64,000 nt of DNA from Phellopilus nigrolimitatus (Eukaryota > Basidiomycota > Agaricomycetes > Hymenochaetales > Hymenochaetaceae), in assembly GCA_021029095.1 (NCBI GenBank), contig JAJOHG010000039.1:124001-188000 (forward strand), in the 5' to 3' direction. Positions 34,080-44,889 of the stretch are shown piece after piece (positions within the stretch are counted from its first letter, which is position 1; every line of letters starts with the position of its first letter). The notes under the pieces are model-generated. The model had not been told where the DNA came from. It saw nothing but the letters and a program-made list of their open reading frames with translations, and did no database searches. A program made the translations under genes and the position numbers.

Positions 34080-37000
34080 AGTATTCATAAGAAAGGAAGG
34101 ACGAGAACGTGCGATTGGAGAGTTGGCTGGTTGCTCCGTTGGCGGGCTGGGCTGCGTTACGAACCTTTCTCGACAAGGTTGCTTACGCTCGGTATCTGAC
34201 CGGACTCAATATTCATGCCGGCCCGCTCCTCTCTGCCATCGTCGTTTTCTCATATTCCTAAACTGTAAAGTCAGACCTACATCACAACCTACGCTATTTG
34301 TGGTACCGACCATCTCCTTGGCCTGGGTTTGGGCTGGGCCGCGACTCGATCTGCAATTAGGGTGTTAAGCCTAAATTCACAGAGCACGGCAGCGCAGAGC
34401 GATGGATGCGGCTCGGCGCGCCCTCGTATGTACGCATGCATACTGAGCTCGGTCTGGCACCAAGCCCGCTTCCACCACCGTCGGCCGCCGAAGCGACTCC
34501 AGAGCGCCGGGTTCTTCCATCCATTCATCCATCTCGCGAGCCGCCCGCGCGTCGGAACCGCAGCGCATCGTCTGGTGCGAATACGGGCATATGAGCAGCG
34601 CGATACGCACAAACACACAATCTGGAGCCTGAGGTGCGGCGGGCCGCGGGTGTCTCCGATTTCGCGGTTCGCACCTGAGACAGGAGCGCGCGCGCGATTT
34701 TGGCGTTTAGGCGTAGGTGCCAGAAGAGAACGGGGTCGAAGATCGAAGATAGAGTTGGCGTACCAGGCCTGGGGGGCGGCGCGGACAGAAGCTACGGATC
34801 TGGCGTGCGGCGACGCGTATTTTGTGTTTGTGCGAGCCATGGGAGGTGCGGGTGCCGCAAGAGAAGTTAGAGTTGAGGATAAACGCGTCTCGTACCGCGC
34901 CTGCGGGTCCGGCGCTGGTGCGCCCCGCGCCGACGGCAGCTATCTCGCGCGCCTGCATCCTGCACGGGTCACTCCAGACAGGAGGCTGCGGCGAGGGCAG
35001 CGGCGGGTGCGCCCGCGTCGAGGGCAGTTGCGTACATATGTATCGGTGCCCGGCGCTATCGCGGATCGCGGATCGGGCAGCGGGCGGAGGGCGGCGGGGC
35101 GCCTGCGGCCGTGCGCGTCCGAGTCGAACAACGTCAGGCGCGCTGAGGCGAGTAACTATACGCTCGGAAGAGCGTACATGTACAATTTGAGGCCAGGGTC
35201 GGATTTGGCACGCACGGCAGAGATGCTCTTGGCACCGGCGCTGGCGGTGACGAGCACTGCAGGGCGATCAGGATCGGGAGAAACACATCAGGAAGGCGCG
35301 GGCGCGATGAGGAGTCCTGAGGAGCAGAAATAGATATCCCGGAGACCTCCAGAGATGCGAGCGCGATATTGGCGTGGATTGATTGTGGGCGGGGGCGTGG
35401 CTGCCCATGGGATGCGGGGTAATTCGAGATGACGCTGTGTTGTGGGTCACGGTGCACGGTGCACTGTGCGGAGCGGAGGCAGATACTGCACGTACATACG
35501 TATGTGGCTGGCCCGGGTTGATCATTACAGCCGCCCGTTTTTCCTTTTCCACGTACGTATAGGTCTCTTACTGTATTAGTGTTTCGTTGTTCTGCTGTCG
35601 CATGGGAATATCACTAATAGTATATCGCTCGCGCGATAAGGACGAGGGATACGCACACGCACGCGCGCGATCTGTGGCTCTCCATTCGGAAATTCTTCTG
35701 ATCTCGCAGGCAGAAGATGATTGATGCGTCGCAGGAGCGGGTGTAGAGGTGCTCCGGAGCTGCGATTGCGCGCTGCAAACAACCCATCCCGCAAACGCAC
35801 CAGGGCTCGGTGCTGCGCAGGCCGCCGCGAAACGACGCCACGGTATACGTAGACGCAATCTGCCTGAGGAAGGACGGGTGAAGTTGCTGGCTGTTCGCTC
35901 TCGCGACGGCTTAATATAGCGGGAACTGCGTTTGGACGCGGGAAGCGGACAGTGGGCGTGCGTGTACGGCCTACATGCTTCCCTGTGCGATCGCCCCGAT
36001 GTCTTGATACCTGTAACATATGTGGCTTGGAGTCGATCCACATGTGCAATCGATATCGACTCGAAGTCAACGGACCGCTAAGAAACAATGAAGTCATCGA
36101 CGAGACCGTACGAGCGTTGATAAGCTTACGTGTTTATTCGACTGCCGAAATCGGGCTTCAAATCAAACGAAGGAAAACAAAAAAGAGTGTGCCGAGTTTC
36201 TGCTTCCGAGTTGGCTGGCGAGAACTTGACGACGGTTGACTTTGTGCAGCGAGTTGCTGAGGAGAGGCGAAACGCATCGTGCCAGATCCGCCTAGGGTTT
36301 TGTTTGCAACTTTATCGAGTCCACTGTGGGGGAAAGACATCAAATTTTGAAGAGCGCGTTCGTGACTGATAGAGTAAAATCCCATCACGGTCTACACCTC
36401 GCCGCCCCCGCGTGGCGCTGCCGCAATGCTCGCGCACAGGCGGAGCCCGGGGGGTGTCAACGTCACTGGTGAGATGTCCAGATGCTGATTATGCGGGCAA
36501 CGCCAATCCGATTAGCCTTCCTTATCACGCGCGCGCGGACCCTGTATCTAGGCAGCCGGATCTCCCAATATTTGAAACTCCCACATTTGCCTTCTTCAGG
36601 GTTCTCTTCGCATCGCGGCAGGTTTTCATATTTCTATTCTTATTTCATTTTATTGCTCTTAATGCTCGTTATGGCCCGTGAGGCGCGTGTACAAATCCGT
36701 GCGCTGAACTCTCTCCCTTTCCTCTCCCTGCGACGTGCACGACGAGAGCGCGTGTTGCCCTCCCGACCCGTCGACCCCGCCCCCCCGACGTCCGCGACAC
36801 GAACAGGACAGCGGCGCAGCCCACGACCCTCGTTTGCAACGCAGCAGCCTGCGCCTGGACTCGCCCCCGTGCCCCCGTACGCAGCTCGCGCGCGTTCTCA
36901 GCGACGGACTAGCTCGCTCGGTACCCAGTGCTTCACAGTAAGCCCCGTGTCTCCTGTGATCAGAGCACAGTGTGGCTGCTTATCGGACGCTTGACGGGCA

Positions 37001-38412
37001 GCTTCACACCGCCTCACCTTCGTTCACGTCTGCGCCCGTGGCTCCCCAGCACTAGCTCTCCCCAGACCAGTCGACCCCGCGCTCAAGATGGACTACGACC
37101 GTTATGATGCCTTCCTGCACCATATCTTCAAGCAGACACAGGGCGACGCGTGGTTCCGCCCCTCAGAGGACAACCTCTCCGCAGGTGTAGCATTGCGCAT
37201 CGACCAGGGTGAGTCTTGTTCTCCGGTTTCTTTTTTCTCATACTTGCCCCTGTTGTCTCCTTCGCTTCTAAGTTCTGTGCCTCACATTCATTCTCGACTT
37301 CATTCATTCGAAATTGTTTGCTGATATCCCAATAACTCGCCTTCCTTCTTATTGCCCATTTTTTTCTCCGTGACTGAGCCGAACGCATTGGGCGTTTGTT
37401 ACCGAGTGTTATTCTTGATTGGTATTCTGTTCGGAAACGAACAATCTCAAAAGCGGCCGTAGTAACTCCTATGGGCCGTAGAGAGGCTTTGATGGGCCGC
37501 AAATTTGAAGATTTCCAGTCGCTTTAGATTTCCATCTTCAGACGGTTTCTCGTTATATTAGTAATTTTTCTTGTTTTTCTTTTATTATCCCCCTCTAATT
37601 TTCCAAAAGTCGATCCTTTACTTGATGTTTGCTCGAAAACCCAAGCAGCATATACTGACTATTGTTCACACGTGCTCACAGGAAAATTTCGCGTTTTCCC
37701 ATACGAGAATCTCGAGCTTGAGCCGTTCGAGACTGCCGTCGCCGCGCTCAACCCCGTCGTCGCCGTCAAGGTGCGCAGCGCTGCAGCGCATGCGGCGCTC
37801 GGGGATACGTGAGTGCCTTCCTTTTTTTTATTCAAGAAACTTTGAGATTGAAACGGCCTTTGTCGATATGTAGAGGTCCGGAAGACCGGAGCATCTACGT
37901 CGATGTGAACACCCGCATCCAGATTCTGGACACGATGCTTATGCTCCCACACGCGGACAAGGAGCAGTGTGCCGCGTTTATCGTGCGTATCAATGCTCTG
38001 ACCTGGCCCACTATTGTTTTTCTTAAATTAACTTAAATTAATACAGCGCGACGAGCGAGTGATGGTCATCTGGTCAGACGACCTCGACACGATCATCCCG
38101 ACGTGTCGCGACTTCGAGGACCGGCTCATCAAGCTCCTCTGGCGCTCGCGCCCCGCGCCGCTCTCCACGCTCTCCTCCGCAGGCGCGTCCTACCCCGGCT
38201 CGCTCGCCGGCTCCGCGAGCGGGCACACGAGCGAGGTCGGCGCAGGTTTGCTGGACGACGGGAGCCCCGGCGGCATGCGCGCGCGCGCGCGCGATAGCCG
38301 CACGAGCAGCAGCCGCCCGGGGACGGGCTCGAACCTCGGCCCGAACTCGGCGGCGAACTCGAACAACGGCGCGCACGACCTCGAGAAGGGCGGGCGCCTC
38401 GGCGCCGGCGGG

Positions 38413-38447
<35 letters not shown>

Positions 38448-39374
38448 GTTGGATGAGAAGGAGGGCGCCGCGGCCGGGAAGGGCGGCTCGTGCTTTGGGC
38501 GGCGCCGCGCCAAGCGAGGCGGGACCCCCGCGCAGAAGAGACGGCGGGAGCGCGCGAGGGAGCGCAGGCGCGTGCAGGAGCGCGGGGTGCGGCTGATCGC
38601 GCCGGTTTATAATGGGATTGCGGCGGCGTTGGCGTTATGTGAGTGAATGCACGGCTATGATATGCATATACCGCGGCTCAACTTTTTTTATGAATTTTTT
38701 TTTCTTGCGCTAGACTTCATGGCTGCCGGAGTGAACATCCTCATCCAGGAGTGGGCGCTCGACAACAGCTTTATCCGCTTCGCGCTCTGTGCGGTCATTC
38801 CGCTTCTATTTTCGGTCTCATTGGTAATGCTCTTTTCTTCCTCTCTCACGTATATGCTCCGGGTCCTGACGTAAAATCTCTCGCGCTGTAGTTCTTCTGT
38901 CTGCAAATCGTACAGAACTGCTCGTTTGCGTATGTCTATTTCGTTTAATTCTCTTTTTAACTCATTCTGACTTTACATGTTTTTAGTGTTGGACCCATAG
39001 CTCAGTACCACGAAAACTCGAAGTACTACTCAGCGATCGCGCCGCTCCCGAACAAACAAATCGACAACCATCTCCCACATGTCACGATTCAGATGCCGGT
39101 ATACAAAGAGAGCCTCGAGAAAGTGCTGGCGCCCTCCATCGAGTCGATCAAGAAGGCGATGCAGACGTACGCACGGCAGGGCGGGACGTCGACAATTTTT
39201 GTGAACGACGACGGCCTGCAGCTGCTCGCGCCGGGAGACCGCGACGCGCGCCTCGCGTTCTACGCGAACCACGGCATCGGCTGGGTCGCGCGCCCGAAGC
39301 ACGAGGACACGCCCGACGGGTTCAAGCGCGCGGGCCGCTTCAAGAAGGCGAGCAACATGAACTACGGCCTGAAG
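34080..39374 (+). repeat. Right arm of the segmental duplication
   Basis: Counterpart of 21910-28462. It starts with the third copy of the dispersed repeat (34087-34160), followed by an extra stretch of about 75 bp not in the left arm. Block A is collinear to about 34925. The next 1.1 kb (34916-36013) is reversed relative to the left arm. From about 36018 on, block C is collinear again into the glycosyltransferase gene. The words GGTGCGCCC and its reverse complement flank the left inversion point in the two arms. Confidence 0.85.
34916..36013 (-). repeat. Inverted block within the right arm
   Basis: Reverse complement of about 23213-24424. Anchors: GCATCCTGCACGGGTCACTCC here versus GGATGCAGGTC and GACACTTGTGCGGGATGCAG there; GTACATATGTATCGGTGCCC versus GGACCGATACATATGTACGC; and GGAAGCGGACAGTGGGCGTG versus CACGCCCACTGTCCGCTTCC. 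The block has small deletions relative to the left arm. It holds no gene of its own and lies upstream of the glycosyltransferase start, so it would alter distal promoter order. Confidence 0.85.
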
Positions 39375-41134
39375 ATGTCGCTCCGCCTCGAGAAGCACCT
39401 CGCGGTGCTGCGCGAGCGCGAGCGCGAGAAGGCGGCGGCCGGCGAGACGGGCAGCGCGTTCCGGTACTCGACAGCTGCGACCTCGACGACGTTCGGCATC
39501 GGCGGCACGGTCGTGGGCGCAGAGGACGAGGACGCGCTGCCGCTGGAGGACCGCGCGCTCGCGCTCGCGGTCGAGGAGGAGTTCGCGGAGACGGGCGAGC
39601 GCTGGCGCCCGTGGGCGGCGAACGGGAAGGCAATCCGCATGGGCGAGATCCTGCTGCTCGTCGACTCGGATACGATCGTTCCGGAGGACTGCTTCCGCGA
39701 CTGCAGCGCGCGAGCTCGCGGAGTGCCCGAAAGTCGCGGTCATCCAGCACGAATCGGACGTCATGCAGGTCGCGAACCATTATTTCGAGAACGGAATCGC
39801 GTACTTCACGCGGCGGATCAACAAGTGCATTTCCATGAGTGTGTTGCTTTTTTTTTCTCTTGATTTTGGATTAAGAACGGTATATTGAATGGGTTGTTTT
39901 TTCTAGCGTGCGCGAACGGCGAGGTGGCGCCATTTGTCGGACACAACGCGTTCTTGCGATGGCGCGCTATCCAGGACGCGGCGTTCGTCGACAAGGACGG
40001 CGTCGAGCGGATCTGGTCCGAGACGAACGTGTCCGAAGACTTCGACATGGCGCTGCGCCTCATGATGCGCGGGTACATCATCCGCTGGGCGCGCTACTCG
40101 AAGGGCCAGTTCAAGGAGGGCGTCTCGCTCACCGTCGACGACGAGCTTAACCGCTGGCAGAAGTACGCGTACGGGTGCAGCGAGCTGCTGTTCAACCCGA
40201 TCGTGCAGTGGTGGCGCAAGGGCCCCGTGAACCACCAGTTCCACCGCTTCATGTGGTCGAACGCCCCGCTGCACTACAAGCTCTCGATGATGGCGTACAT
40301 GTTCTCGTACTACGGCATCGCGGGCTCCATCACCATCGCCGTCATGAACTACGTGCTCCTCGGCTTCCAGTTCCCTGTCGATGGCTACTACATGAAGAGT
40401 TTCGAGATCTGGCTCGCCACGACGGTCGTCTTCCTCGGCGCGGGCACGGCCTGCTTCACGCTGCTTGAATATCGCCTCGGCGAGAGGGACCTGGTGAGCG
40501 TCGATCGCTTCTCAGGTATCACGAAATTAGAACTGAATGCCAACTTTCCATAATAGCTGAAAGCATTCTGGACAAACCTCAAGTGGATCCCGTTTTTGTA
40601 CGTATTGCAGTCGCGTAACCAAATAAGCGGAGAAAAAAAAAGTACTTACGACTACCGAATTGCAAACAGCTTTTTCTTCTTCGGCGGCCTCAGCATCCAT
40701 CTGAGCCAGGCGATCCTCGCGCATCTTTTCTCGTACAACATCCAGTGGTCCGCGACGAAGAAGGAGGTCGAGCGCTCCAATTTCTTCAAGGAGGTCCCGA
40801 AGATCTTCAAGCGCTTCTGGGTCGCCCTCTCGATCTGCATCATACTCATCGCAGGCATGATCATCCTTTCGACGAAGCTCGTCCCGCTGGAGTGGCGCGT
40901 AGACGGCAGCGGATGGGCTGTCATCTTCCCGCTGGCGTATGTCATCGCTGCTTCTAGTCATTGTCGCAAGAAAACTAACTGATGAAAACGTATTTGTATA
41001 GTGTCGTGACAGGCTGCCACATCCTTTTCCCTGTAAGTCCATACTTCCCATGTCAATCAGGTCAATAAGGACAGCTACTGACTCATCGTGCGCAGATCGT
41101 GCTGAACCCATGGCTCATGATCTTCTCATACTAA
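37088..41134 (+). CDS. Family 2 glycosyltransferase, multi-pass membrane protein (frame broken by one base)
   Basis: Processive-type GT2 enzyme (Glyco_trans_2_3-like, related to cellulose, chitin and hyaluronan synthases) with a fungal N-terminal domain of the kind now called DUF7928; product unknown. About twelve exons encode some 970 residues. Order: MDYDRYDAFLHHIFKQT, VMVIWSDDLDTIIPTCRDFE, a Gly/Asp-rich linker, two membrane segments, then the catalytic core (HVTIQMPVYKESLEK, VNDDGLQLL, ILLLVDSDTIVPEDCF, VGHNAFLRWRAIQD, VSEDFDMALRLMMRG, ELNRWQKYAYG). Several C-terminal helices follow (YMFSYYGIAGSITIAVMNYV, WLATTVVFLGAGTACF, FWVALSICIILIAGMIIL) and the end is VLNPWLMIFSY. It lacks the QRRRW box of chitin synthases. 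At 39702 one extra T after GAC shifts the frame just past VPEDCFRD; AARELAECPKVAVIQHESDV continues in the next frame with no intron to explain it. Confidence 0.88.
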
Positions 41135-42406
41135 TCGCGTCACGGACTCATTTTACAACCTGACGCTCTGACGTTTTGGCATTAACCGTATATACGTCTC
41201 TCGGATTTGGTTCTGCCCAGACGCGAGGTCTCCGTCGGCCTGGTGTCCTGCGCTCCTTATGAAAAACTAATCCTGTCCACGCACCTCCCGTGCCTATAGT
41301 GTGTTATGCCTGCGCTGATGCTGTCTTTAGTGCTTATATACCACCTACGAACAATTTGCTCATGTTGTCCTTGCATTTACCCATTTACCCCCATATTGTC
41401 GCCCTGTCTTTATAGACCCGTTTGTTTATCAGTTTAATGGACGCTTCTTCTCGTTTCTCCGCTCTCTTTTTCTGGCTAGTAGTTCCCCTGGTCTCTCTGT
41501 TTTCTCTGTTTTTGCGCCTTGTTCCATGCCTATGATGTTCCAGATGGTCCCGGACCTGCCCTGCGGGCCGTTGTGACAAAGAATACTGGTATGACTTTAG
41601 AAGTATCTTCGATACGCGATTTAGAGATACCTCTGCATGATGTACGTATTGTCCGCCGGAGTTGTCGTTCCGCTGCTGCTATGGAAGCTCGAACTGCTCA
41701 GCGTCGTAAATTGAGCAGATAATTAGGCAGTCATCGGGCAGGCTGACGATTGAGGAACTCCGGGCGTGAATTGGCTTGAGCGCCCAGGCAGGGCTCGGCA
41801 GCGCCAGCACTAGAGTGTATCGTTCACCTTACTTCAATCACAAGAGACCGTATTCAGAGCTTTTGCAAAGACTTTTGCACAGTAGTTTCGCGAAACTTTA
41901 TTCTCGCATTCGATATAAGACGCGACGAGGCCCAAAGTAACGCAAGCTGATGCTCTGAGCCTCTGCCTGAAAAACTACAACCGTTTTCAACCCTAGTCTT
42001 TATCTAATCTGTATACGGGTTACATTTTATAAACGATTCACATGCGGAAATGACTGGAAGTCCGATGAATCAATCAAAAGGCAGTATTTCTTTCTGAAAA
42101 TACAAGGTCGCACTATATGTAAATTATGCTTCTGAATCAAGAAAGGCCTGCTTATATGCTACAAATTTTTTGTCAGTATTTGTTGCTGTTGTCATTCCTA
42201 ACCCTCGATATCCGCAAGTCGAGAATAAGGTTTTGCGAAAGTACATACCTTCGTAAAGGTCCCTGCAAAAGTTATTTGCGAAAGCTCTATGCCAATACAG
42301 TCTGATATACAATGGGGTTCTGTTTCTGAATCCTAGGTTAAGATAAATATGCACTGGAAATCGCCAAATTCAGCTTTCTTATTGTACATGTACCTGCAGA
42401 TATACA
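41135..42406. other. Intergenic region between convergent genes
   Basis: About 1.27 kb between the stops of the glycosyltransferase (+) and the DUF6533-like gene (-). The left part should be the 3' UTR of the former. Short frames near 41519-41722 and 42124-42354 lack support. No repeat or RNA gene seen. Confidence 0.4.
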
Positions 42407-43799
42407 CTATCTCGCACTATCAATCGATGTGGAAGAGCGGCTTGCGACGGCCATGGTTGTCAATGTCTGGTCAGATGCTGATGCGCCTCCGGATGCATGA
42501 GCTCGAAGGTGCAGAATAAGGCGACTGGATAAAATGCAGGACATGCTTTCCATAACTGGAACTGCAATATCGAGCAGGATCGGGCGCTCGTGGGGAATGC
42601 AAATGGAGATCACGACCTGAGAAAAAATCATCCTAGACACGACAAATTTAAGAGCGTCAGCTTCAGTGCGAGCAAAAAACTTGGAATGGAGAATGCTGGA
42701 GTATGATGTCCTCACAAGGTCACAATTAAAAAGAAAGCCAACCCTTAGGAAGTTATAATAATAGTGTGAAAAATCAGTTGCGGCGTCTTGGACAATTGAG
42801 CGCAGACAAATACCATCGCGAAAGATAATCCACATGAAGCCTTTTTTCCTACTCACGGCTAATAAGATAACTATGATGAGTTCGGAAAATCATGGAATCG
42901 CACGAATGAAACGCACCGGCTTGCAATAGTTTTATGACAGACAACGTGTCCATTATGAGAAAGAAGACAAGCGGCGCAATGTACGACATAAGCTGTCCCA
43001 CTTGAGGCACGTAGGATATCGACGATATACAAGGCATTCCGCTCCTATCAGAATAGATAACGTCAAGTTCTGCTTCTGTCTCTGATATAAGTAGACTGGC
43101 TTCACATCTGCAACCTTGAGACTATGAGTTGCGATAAAAGTTATATAACCTACTATATTGAAAGGCATGGAATTGACTTGCACTTGACGTCCGTGGTAAA
43201 AATGATGAGTACGGCTGTGAGCGCAATCATTTCCGCCTAAAACGTGAATTCCATAAGAATCAATAACAAAAGAAATACCATAAAACCAGCTGGAAACACT
43301 AACGAGAAGAATTGCGACAATAAACCTTTTCATAGCTTTATTACCACAGTAAAGCGCATATGTCCTCATGGAAATTAGAACTGTATAACAGGTCGTGATT
43401 TTTTCACAGGCGAAAAACATAATCGGACTTACCGTGTGGAATAAGGTCGATAATAGATATAATCCTATTTAGAAAAGTTTAACTTTTTCACAATGAGATC
43501 AACATCTGCGGGCATGCGAACCATATTTTTAGTCTGTACATTCCCTTGGTTGTCTGGACAGAAGTGATAGTCCCCATATCGAATAAGAAAAACATAAAGA
43601 TGTAGCGGTACACACTCACGGATAACGGACAAACACTCATGTTTTGCACTACTTGGCTATGGACGTAAATCACATTGGAAGTGATCCACAAGTTGAAACG
43701 TACGTGGAAACCAGAACGCCATCAACACAAAACCCGGATACCGACAACCAAGGTAAAGGAGTTTCCCTCTGGTCCATTTTGATTTCTGGAAAAAGAGGT

Positions 43800-43837
<38 letters not shown>

Positions 43838-44314
43838 TTGCGGAGTTCGGTTTGAGGAGAACTGACCCAAATCAATCTGTACTGTTTGTCAGAAAACATC
43901 ATTCAATCATTTTCTTCGTCTAGAACGCCGAACACGCAAACCTCTCTATAAGACATACGTTACCATCGTGCCAATGAACGTGTTCGGCCAATGTATGGCA
44001 GACAAAAATAGGAAACGTGCTTACGTGGGGAAACATATGGCGCAGTCGTATACCATCAGAGCAAAGCTTGCGACTACACGCGACGTGTAAGCTGCTTACA
44101 CACCACATAAACTCACAGGAAACACACCAGTAACGAGCTGCCAATTCATATATTGTCCAGTAAGTTTGATTCGGTTTTTCGGAGAAATGAGAATTCGAAT
44201 ACTAACATTGAGAATTTGTAAATCCGACATAGTTTGTACGATTTGCGATGCATCTTGGGAATCATTAGCAGCAGGAGTCATAAGGACAGAAGACGAGTGG
44301 GAAGTGGGGATCAC
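42407..44314 (-). CDS. DUF6533-like seven-helix membrane protein
   Basis: Belongs with the large group of Agaricomycete multi-pass proteins carrying an N-terminal DUF6533 segment; role unknown, receptor-like topology has been suggested for the group. Start at 44314 (MIPTSHSSSVLMTPAAND; M at 44281 is an alternative). Splicing gives the typical N-terminal block NVTRYWCVSFASFALMVYD, then YRLIW and KSKWTRGKLLYLGCRYPGF. Next is an exon ending near 43600, then CYTVLISMRTYALYCGN (the family's RTYALY motif), FIVAILLVSVSSWFYGISFV, an exon with MSYIAPLVFFLIMDTLSVIK and one with WIIFRDGICLRSIVQDAA. The last exon is LLDIAVPVMESMSCILSSRL, ending in a Ser/Ala-rich tail. One small exon near 43865-43885 could not be phased with certainty. 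One intron contains a 32-nt T run next to its acceptor. Confidence 0.72.
43804..43835 (-). repeat. 32-nt homopolymer (T on the coding strand) in an intron
   Basis: An uninterrupted run of 32 A on the + strand, i.e. 32 T on the coding strand of the DUF6533-like gene. It lies about 20 nt upstream of the acceptor CTCTTTTTCCAG of the exon KSKWTRGKLL, in the place of a polypyrimidine tract. Length may be inexact because such runs are hard to sequence. Confidence 0.85.
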
Positions 44315-44889
44315 AAGAGGACGACGACCACGGAGAGCCTACTTATGTTGGTCCAGATCAACAAATAGAGGCGGCAATCATCTCTTTATCTTGTTGTAAC
44401 AGCATTATATCAAGCCAACATACTTATAAAAGTTGCGGAGCACCAAGTCCGTGTTTCACATCAGTCTAGCCTGAGTCGCATTTGGACGTTGCAGGACGAC
44501 GATGCAGAGCGTCCTCTTTAATGCGGGTCGATGCGCAGTACTGTACAGGATACTTTGGTCCATCTTCTTGACACAAAGATGCTGATCTTGCTCCCACACC
44601 GCCTTCTAATATCATTAACATATCAATTCAAACCGGCAAAGTACAATGTCATAACACGACGTAGCTCGGTGTAGCTCAACAGCAATAATGCTCCAGGTTG
44701 AGCGTGTAGTCAAGAAAGGATAACAGGAGATCCCGATACTTAAGTCATACACTCGTTTCCCAATGTACATGAATCATGGAGTCTAGGCACGGAAAAATCA
44801 ATACTAAGTACAGTGGATGTGTTGACGTTGGTCAATGTGAGTGTGTTGCATATATGTAAGGTTGATAGCACTCGTAGATCGATGTTCCT
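44315..44889. other. Intergenic region
   Basis: About 575 bp between the start of the DUF6533-like gene and the stop of the RING-H2 gene, both on the - strand. It should contain the promoter of the former and the 3' UTR of the latter. Nothing else is recognisable. Confidence 0.4.

Noticed and set aside
34329..35333. 334-codon plus-strand frame in the right arm
   Set aside because: It crosses the inversion breakpoint of the duplicated upstream DNA and is not open in the matching left arm, so it is very unlikely to be a gene.
21910..39374. Retrotransposon with long terminal repeats (the two direct arms)
   Set aside because: The arms are 5-6 kb, contain a cellular gene, and no reverse transcriptase, integrase or primer-binding site lies between them.
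37088..41134. Chitin synthase
   Set aside because: The fold is related, but the QRRRW box and other chitin synthase signatures are absent; ELNRWQKYAYG and the N-terminal domain point to a different fungal GT2 group.
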